A stretch of DNA of 64,000 nucleotides from Camellia lanceoleosa (taxonomy: Eukaryota > Streptophyta > Magnoliopsida > Ericales > Theaceae). The DNA lies in NCBI GenBank assembly GCA_025200525.1, contig CM045761.1, positions 75,173,551-75,237,550 of the forward strand, written 5' to 3'. Below are positions 21,182 to 31,736 of the stretch, in pieces. The notes under the pieces were generated by a model, which saw only the letters and a list, made by a program, of their open reading frames with translations, had not been told where the DNA came from and did not search any database. Position numbers and translations under genes: made by a program. How positions within the stretch are numbered: position 1 is the first letter of the stretch; every line of letters begins with the position of its first letter.

Positions 21182-24096
21182 CATCAATTCTTTAGCTTCT
21201 GTGTCTGAAGCTACTTGGCATAATAGGCTAGGTCATCCTACTACTTTGAAATTTCATCATTTGAAAAAGCATTTGCATTGTGTTTCTAATAAACAGTCTT
21301 CTCAAGATTGTATTGATTGTTGTATTGCTAAGAGCCATAGGCTTCCTTTCAAATTGTCTAATTCAACTAGCAATCAACCTTTTCCCTTAATTCATAGTGA
21401 TGTATGGGGGCCTTTTCAATCTAATTCTCCTTACAAATTTTATGTACTTTTTGTGGATGATTGTATTAAGTTTACTTGGATTTACCTTTTATCTTACAAA
21501 AGTGAAGTTTATCGTAAGTTTTGTGGAGTTTAAAGCCTATGTGGAGAAGCAATTTCACACTTCATTACAGATTCTAAGAACTGATGGTGGTACGGAGTAC
21601 CTTTATAATATAATGAAGCATTTTCTTGCCTCTGAGGGTGTTGTTCATCAACATTCTTGTCCTTATAGTCCACCACAAAATGATGTTGCAGAAATGAAAC
21701 AGAGGCATATAGTTGACACTGCTATTGCTTTGTTGCATCATGCTTCTATGCTTATTAAGTATTAGTTTGATGTTATTGCTTTAGCTACTTTTTAATCAAT
21801 CAAATGCCCTCCTCTAAATTGAATCAACAGTCTCATTATGAGTTGCCTTTCAAGTCTATTCCTGATTATTCTCAGTTGAGAGTATTTGGATGCCAATGTT
21901 TTCCTTGGCCCAAGCCATATGTTTCTCATAAACTTCAACCCAAAGCCATATGTTTCTGATAAACTTCAACCCAAGTCCATTTCTTGTGATTTTTTGGGCT
22001 ATCATCTCTTTGTTAAAAGGTATAGATGTTTGGATCCACTTACAGGTCTTGTATACTTGTCTAGGCATGTACACTTTAATGAATTTGTTTTTCCATTTAA
22101 ATCTCTTTCTTTTCTTCTACTATGTCTTATCTGCATAATTTTTTTGGTCTTCTCTTTGTGTTCTTCAGTCCAAATGTGCAACCCAAAATTTTTCTTCTCC
22201 ATTTCCTCCCTCTATAGCTCAGATGCAGTCTAGTTGAACCACTTCTCCCAATTCTGACTTTTTGCAGCACAGTTTTGATTAATTGGAGACCAGGACTAAA
22301 CCATTGCAATCCAGGTCTGCTTCATTGCAGCCCATTTATGCTCTCTTATAGTGTAGTGCTCGGCAGCAGCCTAGTCATGTTCCATCACAGCCTGAGCTTG
22401 TTTTTGCTCCTCATATGCCTATTCAATCAATTTCTATTCAACTCCCTCTCTTGCCTCCTGTTTCTTCTGCAAATAAGCATCCCATTGTCACCAGATCCAA
22501 AGCTTGTTTGATTGCTACCAAGTCTACTTCTCCTCCTTTTTTTTTTTTTGCAGACTCTGAACCTCCTTCTTACAAAGAAGCACTATTATTTCCTATTTGG
22601 TTTAAGTCCATGACAGAGGAATTTAATGCCTTACAAGCTCAAAAGGCATGGGCACTTGTTTCTCTTCCTCCTAATAAACAGGCCATAGGTTGTAAATGGG
22701 TGTTTAAAGTGAAAAGGAATTCAGATGGCACAATTGCCAGACATAAAACAAGGTTGGTGGCTAAGGGTTATCTTCAACATGGGATTGAATTTCAAGAAAC
22801 TTTTAGTCCTATTCCGAACAACCCACCATTAGGATCCTTTTATGTCTTGCTCTCCATTATCACAGGCCATTGAAACAGCTTGACATTTCCAATGCTTTCC
22901 TACATGGTATACTTGAAGAGGAGTTGTTCATGCAACAACCTCTAGGTTTTGTCTCTTCTTCTTCTACTCAGTTTTGCAAACTCAACAAAGCTTTGTATGG
23001 CTTAAAGAAAACTCCACATGCCTGGCATTCAACATTTTCAGCATTTCTATTATCTTAGGGCTTTCATAATAGCAATTATGATCCCTCCTTGTTCATTCCA
23101 AAGATTGCTACCACCATCACCGTCTTATTAATGTGGACGACATATTACTCACTGGGAATAGCACTTCTCATATTCAGACTCTCATTTCTCAGATGCATCA
23201 TGCTTTCTCCATGAAGGAACTAGGAGATATTTCTTATTTCTTATTTCCTTGGCATCTCCATTCAAGGCACTCCTAGTTTAGGGTATTTTTTGTCCCAGCC
23301 AAAGTATGCTCATGACATACTCACAAAGGCCGGCTTAGCTAATTGCAAACCTTGCTTATCCCCCATAACAATCAAGCCCAGTTCTGTTCGTAATGCTGAA
23401 GCTCCATTTCATGATCCATCTTCGTATAGGAGCTTCGTAAGAGCTTTGCAGTATATCACCATTATTGCAAGGTCTGACTTATCTCTGGTAGTGAATCATT
23501 GTTGCCAACACATGCATGCTTCCACAATTGGGCATTTCTTTATAGTCAAGAGATTGCTTAGATTTGTCAAAGGCACACTTCATCATGGCTTACACTATCA
23601 TCCTAGCTCATTTGATCTACATGCTCTTTCTGACTCCAACTAGGCAGGGGAAGTCACTGATAAGAAATCCACATCTGGCTATTACATTTTTATGGGTTCT
23701 AATATCATTTCTTGGTCTACCAAGAAACAAGCTATAGTTTCTTGAAGTTCCATTGAAGCTGAATATTGATATCTTGCTCACATAGCTGCAGAAATTTCTT
23801 GGATTCAAATGCTGCTTGAAGATCTTGGTATTTCTTCTCCCCCCTCTTCCTATTCTACGGTGTGACAATGTATCAGCTATAGCTCTTGCTTTTAATCCAG
23901 TTTTTCACTCAAGATCCAAGCATATAGAAGTCGATTGTCATTGTGTAAGGGACGAGATGCTTTCTAAGCACCTTACTTTGCAATATATTCCTACTATGGA
24001 TCAGTTGGCTAATTTGTTCACTAAGCCCTTATCTATGGCTCGATTTTCTTATCTGAAATCCAAGCTAATGGAGTATGCTCACCCCATTAGCTTGCA
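21182..24096 (+). pseudogene. pol: copia 2 integrase, reverse transcriptase and RNase H, broken
   Basis: Immediately after the solo LTR the copia frame resumes with the pre-integrase/integrase start (ATWHNRLGHPTTLKFHHL, CCIAKSHRLPF, IHSDVWGPF, FVDDCIKFTWIY), then LRTDGGTEY and PQNDVAEM. RT motifs are WALVSLPPNKQAIGCKWVFK, RHKTRLVAKGY, QLDISNAFLHG and NKALYGLKKTPHAWH. RNase H motifs include [22 protein letters not shown] and SSIEAEY. Frameshifts lie near 21530 and 22870, stops near 23057 and 23641, and the YVDD region near 23120 is damaged. Coding-dead. Confidence 0.9.
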
Positions 24097-24102
24097 GGGG
24101 CA
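24091..24102 (+). promoter_or_regulatory. Polypurine-tract region of copia 2
   Basis: CTTGCAGGGGCA sits directly in front of the 3' LTR; the GCAGGGG purine core is the likely plus-strand primer. Confidence 0.65.
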
Positions 24103-24356
24103 TGTTGAGACACCTAGCAAGTGTAACAGTTTATCAGCTCAGTCAAAGCCACAGTTGCTGCTGCAGCTGTAGCCTTAGCCAACTTATCAACTCAACCAAT
24201 AGTTAATTAGTCAATCAGAGTAGGTGTTTGCTCAAATGAGAGTTTGGACAAGTAGTAGAGATTAGTTGTAACCAACTTAGGTATATATATACATACGAGT
24301 ATGTAAGACTATATTGATTCATTGAAGAATAAAGTGAAGAGTACTGAATTTCTTCA
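24103..24356 (+). repeat. 3' LTR of copia 2
   Basis: Starts TGTTGAGACACC, ends GAATTTCTTCA and is followed by the ATTTC duplication. It retains the intact TG...CA ends. Confidence 0.92.
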
Positions 24357-27300
24357 ATTTCATTACATTAGTTTAATAGAAATAACAAAATATGAGAATG
24401 TGAATAGCCATTCCATTCTTACTTTATTCCATGTTGGCAATCAAATAGTCAAATTAGAATAGACATTCCATTTCATGCAATCTTATATTTCATTTTTATT
24501 TTCATTTCATTTTCACGTCATTCCATTTCTGTGTACCAAACATGCTCTTGTGATTACTCCTAAGTTGGAAATTTGTCTTCTCTATCTGCTTTGAAAGTTA
24601 TATATATTTTTAGTGTAGAAGTGATAATAATATTATTTTTTGTTCATAGTACAAATATTATAACTGAGTGCAGAGTTTACCAATCGGAGAGCATGGTGTA
24701 ATTGTGCCAAGTTTATGGTGCTTGCTATAATTTTCCTTTTAATCTTAAAAACAATCATGGTGTTTATCTTTTTTTCCAAAACAAAAATAACTTTAAGCGA
24801 ACTCCAAAAATTGGCCTAAACTAACCGACTATAAATATTTGGTTTAATACTAGTACTTGATTTAGGAGCAGTAATTTAAAATCGCTTATATTTAAAATCT
24901 GTGACTTATTACATGTCTGATTGGTTTTGAAACTAATATATTGTTTTCGTATTGTTTTTTTTTTTTTTTTGTCTTTAATAAATTTTTTTATTTTAATAAT
25001 TTTTTTTATTCTTTTTAGACTCACATAAAAAATAAAATTTATGTCAAGAAATCTAAAAAAATTCATTAAATATAATGAAATACAAAAAAAAAAAAAAAAA
25101 AAAAAAAAGCATTTTCATATTTTTTGTATGTAGTGATTTTTTAATAATTTTTTTTCACAAATATTTTACTTTTTTAAATATATCTAAATTAGGTGCATTT
25201 AAAAAGTAAACATTTTTTTATTAAATATTTAAAAAAATCGCTAAAGTCAAAAAAATTATGAAAAATAAAAAATTCAAAAACTAAATCAAACAAATTGTTA
25301 TCGTAGTTTTATAATTACAATTAACGAATGCCATTAGGACAACTAATTAGACTAGCTTAATTGACTATCCTTGTCCATTTTTATTTAGGTCTAGAGATTA
25401 ATTTTTGTTAAGTATAATATTGATATATATTTTTTTCATTTTATAGGGCTCTTTGTTGTATAATTTCCCCCCCCCCCCCAACTATGGGTTGAAATTCTAT
25501 TTCTACACACCTACTTAACTTAGTGCACACATTTAATAAAATTTTATTTTAATGACAATTATACTCTAAAGCAAAATGACCATAATGGACATCAAAACAC
25601 ACCCTTAATATTATAATCAAATTTTCTCTATACACATCTTTTAAAAACAAAAAAAATTTAGTGCACATCTTAATGAATGAGTACATATTTTTATAAACAA
25701 AAACCTTGACTCCGGCCTTCATCTTCGGCAATTCTTCAATGAACTCCTTGTGTTCAGCTATGGATGCTCACTCCTTTCCTCATTTTCTGGACTACGGTTA
25801 TGAAGCTTTTCCGGCGACTCCAAAAATCATTGTTTTGTGCCAAAATTATATATATTTTTTGCAATTTTCATCTGGCAAAAACCAGTGCCAAAACTTTTTA
25901 TTTTTGCCATCAATTGTCGAAATTATTATTTTTGTTTGAAAAACAACTTTCGAATCGAAAAAAATAGTTACATTCGGAAATCAAGTTTTGAAATTTTAGG
26001 AAATTTTTCGAAAGTTAACAATCGAAAAAACTAATTCAATTCGGAAAACCGGTGCCAAAATGATCAAAACTTAATTTTCTGGCATTGCTGATTTATTTAT
26101 TTATTTATTTATTTTTTATTGTGGTTGGAAACAATTGGATTAGAGGAATTGGTGTTTGAGTCTGAAATGACCGGTTCTTGTTTGACTTTGTGTGACTTGG
26201 GACTTGAATTGGACAGAATTGAGCTTGTCTCCAGCGATTTATCAGCGGCAGAGGCGAAGAATGAGAACCGGGAGGCTCGTTTGAGTAGGGTGGTGTTGGA
26301 GGGGAATTTAAGAGTGCAATTGAGACAGCAATGATTACTCCAAACATTGTCGGGAAGTGTCGCAAGAGTTTTGTTGGTTTCCAGCAAGTGTAAGAGATCC
26401 ATGGCTTGGTTCATCGGAAGCCCTAAAAGAGCAGTGAAGGAACTGTCGATTTTTGGTGGCTATGTGGGTGTGTATTTGGATAAAATGTGTGTGTACAGTA
26501 TTTAAGTTAAGGGTAATAATTGGAATATGTGGTATGTGAAATGAGATAAATAATACCTAATTAAATTCGTAAGTGTATGCATTGAGAAATGACTCTTTCT
26601 TAAGTTGATTGGTTTTTAAGCTAGTGTCATATCATTGTTGCGTTGGTTGTTGAACTTCTTATAATTGTTAGATTATGATTATTTATATATAATTATTTTC
26701 ATATTGAAACTAATTTCTTACTTATTAATTTTTTTTTTGTCATTATGACATAAGAGAAAGTGGGGAAAAAAAGTGAAGAACAGAACTCACTTTTTTTCTT
26801 TTCTTTTCTTTTCTTTTTCTTTTTTTAATGTTAATTTCATAATTTTTAAGCTTTTTTACAAATTTTTAAACCTTTTCCTACACAAATCTGAATATTAATG
26901 TTTTGTTAATGATCCAATGAATGACAGTAATTAAGAATCATATGATTTTAAAAAAAAACTGCCCTTTTTTTGCACATTATTTTTCCATTTTAATCACATA
27001 ATTCTTAAAAAGACCTAATCCCCTCCAATTTGTGATTTGAATTGGAAGGTGTTATCTGGGCTAGTGCACTGTCTATTATGAGCTTCGTTTTTTTAAATTT
27101 AAATCTTTCATTTTGTCAGATCTTTGGAGTATATTATCCACACACAAAATTATATCAATCTGATAATCATAGTCTATTTAATTTATTATATTTTTTTCAA
27201 AAAAAAAAAAAAAAAGATGATAAATATGTTTTTAAAAATAGACCATTTATTTTTTTAATGACGAACGCAAAAAATTAAATATGTTATGAATATCAATCGA

Positions 27301-27535
27301 CCTAATTTTTTGAGCAGACACTATACACAAATGGCTTGACAAAATAAATGATTCGAATTATTGAATGAGACTCGCAGTGGGCTCCAAGGTCCAAACAACA
27401 CAATCTAGTCCAGATTACAGATTGCTTCAGATCCTTCTAAAAAATTGACATTTCAAAACATATTATATATTTTTGTATAATTTATTATATTTTTTTACAT
27501 ACTTATTAACTTTTCGTTCATTATTTATTTATTTT
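24357..27535. other. AT-rich intergenic DNA
   Basis: Very AT-rich, with poly-A at 25085-25108, poly-T runs, a 13-C run at 25467-25479 and TTTA repeats at about 26091-26115. The only patch with more coding-like composition is 26109-26414, listed separately. I see no other gene or mobile element. Confidence 0.6.
26109..26414 (-). CDS. Uncertain 101-codon open frame, unrecognised
   Basis: The minus-strand frame starts MNQAMDLLHLLETNKTLATL and ends with a lysine-rich tail at a TAA just inside a TTTA repeat. It is serine-rich and has a stretch (LLKRASRFSFFASAADKS) that looks like a weak organelle transit peptide, but I recognise no domain. The local base composition is clearly less AT-rich than the flanks. 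It could be the first exon or a fragment of a host gene, or a chance frame; the opposite strand is also open over part of it. I would not rely on it without transcript evidence. Confidence 0.25.
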   Translation of the reverse strand: MNQAMDLLHLLETNKTLATLPDNVWSNHCCLNCTLKFPSNTTLLKRASRFSFFASAADKSLETSSILSNSSPKSHKVKQEPVISDSNTNSSNPIVSNHNKK

Positions 27536-30056
27536 TTTGATTCAACTAAAATGTAAGAAACACAAGAGAATAAAGAGTTTAAAGAAGCAATACAACAAAC
27601 TGGAGGACTAATCCCTCTCAACACTAACCCCAGTCATATCATTTATGACCAAAGCTCTCACATCTTCTGGGGGGTCTTCCAGTATCACTACATGTTCATC
27701 TGGAGCCACCCCTATGTTGGCTAACTTGTCTGCAATTCGGTTTCCTTCTCTTAAAGTATGTCCAATTGAGCAGTTCCAATGAGGTCCTTGTAAGGAGAAT
27801 CATGACTTGGTTCATCTTGAATTAGCTTAATGGCCTGTCTAGCATCCGTTTCTATCTCCACATCCATTTTGCCTTTTTGAAAGAGGATTGTGTGCCCCCT
27901 ATAGATGGCCTATGTCTCTGCTTGCATACTTGAACAATGTCCTAACTTGCCGTAATATCCCTATGTCCATGTGCCAGCTTCATCCCTCAAGATTCCTCCA
28001 TACCTAGCTTGTCCAAGATCTCCTTTTGAATAGCCATCAGTGTTTAACTTGAGCTTACCTAATCAAGAAAACACCATTTAATTAGTATAGGTAAAGATGG
28101 ATTAAGAAGGAGAGAGAATTGGAATGCCTCATCAATCTCATGAACATAATCTCTAATGTTCTTAAGAATAGTTTGAATGGGGTGGTCAATTCTTTCAAAA
28201 ACTATTTGATTTTGATCTTTCCAAATCTGCCAAAGGGTGACAATGAAGAAAAAAATTTTATTTTTCATGTCAGAGAACACCTATTCATGAAGAGGCAGCC
28301 TACAACCCTCCTCCCACCATTTGAGATTTTTTTATTTCAGTCTAGATATCCCTGGATTTGGTGCACTCTCTAAAGAGATGGCTCATATCTTCACTGGAGA
28401 GCCCACTTCTGGGACAGAGATCAGTAGTTGCCATATTCCTCCTAAGCCTCATTTGATTGGTTAGCAATCTATCTTTCAAAATAAGCTAGAGAAAGCATCT
28501 AAGCTTTTGGGGGGGTTTTAACCTTCCAAATCCACTTCTAGTCTCTCTCATCCATATCATGATTGACAATGAGTTTATAGGCAGAAGCTGTAGAAAAATC
28601 ACCCCTCCCATAAGATCTTATCCAGGTGGGAGCAACAGCATAAGTCACAAAACTGGGTCTATGCACCTTAAGAATCTCTTGGAGGTCTTGTTGAATGACA
28701 GTGTTAGCTATGACTTTAGTGTTCCAGTGCCCTTAATCATCCAGGAATAAACTAATCTTATCTTCATCATTAACTTGTGGTGTGTCATAGGTTTGGTCTC
28801 GAGGTTTTTGGCCCCACCACCAGTCATGCCATAGAGATATGGATTCCCTATTTCCTATATTCCATTTGACACCCTTTCTTAGGGTGTCCCTATTCTTGCA
28901 AATACTTCTCCAAGCGTAAGATGCTCTCCTCTTCATAGGCCAAGTGAATAGAGTATTATTCTTTAGGTACTTAGCTTTGAGCATCTTACACCAGAGTTTG
29001 TCATTATCACTCAAAATTTTCCATCCAAGTTTAGTAAGAAGTGCATCATTATGATCCCTGGCTCTTCTAATGCCAAGACCACCATCTTCTTTTGCTCTAC
29101 ACACATTTTCCCAACTGACTAGGTGCACTTTCGTGCTGGTTTTAGTCTCACCCATAGAAAGCTCTTGTTAATTCTGTCAATCTCATCACATAGATTCCTA
29201 GGAAGCTCCATGGTTTGCATGTTGTAGTTGGGAATGGCAGAGGTAACAGATTGTATGAGAGTGGTTCTACTAGCTAAGGATAAGGGTGTGTTTCTAAGTT
29301 TGTCAAGGATCTCATTGAACATGCTCTTGTTAACTCTTTTGTGGAGGAGAAGGGATCCTAGGTATTTGCCAAGGTCTTGTGTGAGGGGTATGCCACTTTG
29401 GAACTTGAGGCTCTAGCTTGGCTACAAGATATGTTCTTGGATACAAAAAGTTTAGATTTCTAGTAGTTAATCTTTTGATCAAATACCTCACAAAACTCAT
29501 TAAGAACCTCCATGATGATTTCACAGTTTGATTGATCAGCTTTAGTAAAAAAGATGAGGTCATCAACAAAAAAACAAGTGGGATAAAGTTGGGCTATCAC
29601 TAGAAGCTTTTATTCCTTTCAAAGACCCCTCTTTCACTTTAGACATGATCATGTTAGATAATCTCTACATACACAAAACAAAAAAGATAGGAGATCTCCC
29701 AGCCTAAGTCCTCTCTTATTGTGGATTCCCTCAATAATTTCCCCATGCCAAAGTATAGAGGACTGGTTGTTTGTAACACAATTCATGATCAATTCAACCC
29801 AACTGACATTGAGATTAAATTCATGTAATGTATCTCTGATAAAAACCTAGGATAGCCTATCATACGCTTTCTCAAGATCAATTTTGAAAACCATACCTCG
29901 CATTTGTCCTTCTTGTATCTCAAAGAATGGAGAATTTTTTGGGTGATTATGATATTATCAGTAGTATTTCTCCCATGAATGAAATTGCTCTAGTTTGGGC
30001 TAATAATTTCATTCAACATTAGTTAACATTTCCCATTAAACAGTGTATTAGTTAAC
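27536..30056 (-). mobile_element. L1-type LINE, 5'-truncated and decayed
   Basis: The minus strand encodes, in order, an RT segment, the zf-RVT C-terminal region and an RNase H domain. RT remnants start around 30020 (NFIHGRNTTDNIIITQKIL) and reach the catalytic FVDDLIFFTKADQ at about 29536-29570. The zf-RVT-like region (VSWENVCRAKEDGGLGIRR, WKILSDNDKLWCKML, WRSICKN) lies at 28733-29155. RNase H (NTDGYSKGDLG, GGILRDEAG, MQAETQAI, ETDARQAI) is at about 28060-27770 in a different frame with stops. The T-rich tract TTTATTTATTTTTTT at about 27522-27538 is where a minus-strand poly-A tail would sit. No endonuclease is present, so the copy is 5'-truncated. Numerous stops make it inactive. Confidence 0.85.
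28733..29155 (-). pseudogene. LINE RT C-terminal / zf-RVT segment
   Basis: A 140-codon open stretch carries the conserved LINE block WENVCRAKEDGGLGIRRARDHN, then a tryptophan-rich region with SLWHDWWWG. This is the region downstream of the RT palm in plant L1-type ORF2 proteins. It is the longest intact piece of this LINE. Confidence 0.85.
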
Positions 30057-30277
30057 AACTATGGCTGCTTTGCTTGTTATGGGCATATCGTGAACTCCAT
30101 TCAGGATGGGTTGCAACCTTTTGATAAGTGCTGTATGTTAAATGCCAAGGTAATTCTGTGATACATTGTCTTGCTCGGATGGCGATGGATGTTGAAAACC
30201 CAGCCATATGGATAGAAGAGATCCCACATTCCTTGGTGCAACTTGTAGTTTCTAAAGACCCTGTTGTTATAGGCTAA
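30057..30277 (+). pseudogene. LINE RNase H C-terminal fragment, opposite orientation
   Basis: The plus strand encodes the end of a plant LINE-type RNase H: NSIQDGLQPFD, then after a frameshift GNSVIHCLARMAMDVENPAIWIEE, finishing with VVSKDPVVIG and a TAA at 30275-30277. The order (a His in the SVIHCLAR block, then a short tail) fits the C-terminal alpha helix region of RVT_3-type RNase H. It directly abuts the 5' edge of the minus-strand LINE and is a separate truncated insertion. Confidence 0.65.
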
Positions 30278-30390
30278 TGTACTTTGTTTATGATGTTTTT
30301 GCTTGTGCCCTTCATCAAAGAAAAAAAAATTGTTAACTATGGGTAAATTGGCTAATGACGAAGAAGTTGATGTCACTGCATACGTGGAGA

Positions 30391-30701
30391 TGTTTGACTA
30401 ACAAAATGTTTTTAAAATGTCTTTAGCGAGAAACAATTCAATTTACTGACCAAAAAAATAAAAAATTACAATTCAATGAACAACTTGAAAAAATGTATGA
30501 TAAAATCTCCACTTAACAATCGATTATTTTAATTAATTTTTTAAATGTTTGACTAACAAAATGTTTTTTAAATGTCTTTAATGAGAAACAATTCAATTTA
30601 CTCACCAAAAATAAATAAAAAATTACAATTCAGTGAACAACTTGAAAAAATGTCGGATAAAATCTCTGCTTAAGAATTTGATTATTTTAATTATTTTTTT
30701 A
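30391..30701. repeat. Tandem duplication of a 155-bp AT-rich unit
   Basis: Unit 1 starts at 30391 and unit 2 at 30546, both with TGTTTGACTAACAAAATG. They match nearly end to end, with about a dozen differences. Non-coding. Confidence 0.85.
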
Positions 30702-31736
30702 AATTTTTACAAAAAGACGTATAAAAGTAGACAGAGTAAAATGATAACTTAGAAGTTGTTTAGGATGAACTATATAAGTGCACTTTTTGACTTTTTGGGT
30801 AAAAAAGTGGAGGAAAAAAAAGGTGGTTATTTGGGATTATATTTTGACTTTTTTACGAAAATATGTATTAAAATATTGTATAAAATAACAAAATTATTTT
30901 TTTACCCATATGCATATTGACATGCAGTTCGAGCATGTCAATACGGTTGTGGCGGAGCTGTGTGTACTGGTTTTGTTGGAAAATATTTTTATTTTTTTTG
31001 TTGTTTTCCACCCGTGGTCTACACTTGGGTACAATGTTTTGAAAATTTTGTTTTGTTTTGTTTTGTTTTTTTTTTTTCATTTTGTTTTGTTTTTGTTCGT
31101 TGTTTGGCAGTGTATGGAAGTGGTGCACATCTCCCTTAGTCATATAATTTTTTTTTTCTTTTGTACCCGCGATGTGCACTATTATTGGGTACATTGATTT
31201 GAACAAAACCATGTGGTGCTACAACTGCACCTCTTTCTTAGTCAGATATATATATATTCTTTTTGTTGCACCCGTCAGCTGTGCATTGTTGGTCCATACT
31301 TACATTCTTGTGTTCAATTCAAGAAGACCATAATGGTGGTCGCCAAGTTGTACAATTATTGGTCTGCAATATGGAAACTAATAGTCTTTGGAAAATAAGT
31401 AAATAAATAAAAATAATCCAAACAAATTAAAAAGCAACAAATGTTTTAAAAACGAGTGATGGTCTACTGTTTAGTTAGCAAAAGTGCAATTATTGTGGTT
31501 GTACTACGCTAAGATGTTTTCAACATCTCATACATGAATGGTTTTTTGAAAGTTATTGATTTGAACAATATTATTTTTGGTTGTTGATAATTTTGTACAA
31601 CAAATTATGTTCGTGTGAGTGATGATGACATAGTACAAATTTTTGGGTACAACATACATAAAGTTTATACAACATACATCGAAGATAACACAAGGCACAC
31701 CAACAAATGCTTCGGCCTTACACGTGCGCTTGTTGT
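30702..31736. other. T-rich intergenic DNA with three diverged repeats
   Basis: Three loosely similar blocks at about 31006, 31165 and 31267 share (C/T)ACCCGT or ACCCGC followed by GTGCA or TACAC and GGGTAC or CATAC. They look like old tandem copies of a unit of roughly 100-150 bp. No coding similarity is recognised. The left boundary of the giant gypsy element follows at 31737. Confidence 0.4.

Larger units (their letters stand above)
15288..24356 (+). mobile_element. Ty1-copia retrotransposon 2, interrupted by a giant solo LTR
   Basis: LTRs of 245 bp (15288-15532) and 254 bp (24103-24356) flank copia gag, protease, integrase, RT and RNase H remnants. Perfect ATTTC target duplications lie at 15283-15287 and 24357-24361. 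The internal region is split by a 4.2-kb solo LTR at 16980-21176 between the protease/pre-integrase region and the integrase. Removing that insertion and one CTCAT copy gives a copia element of about 4.9 kb. Many stops and small rearrangements make it coding-dead, including a tandem duplication of about 34 bp near 21908-21975. Confidence 0.94.
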
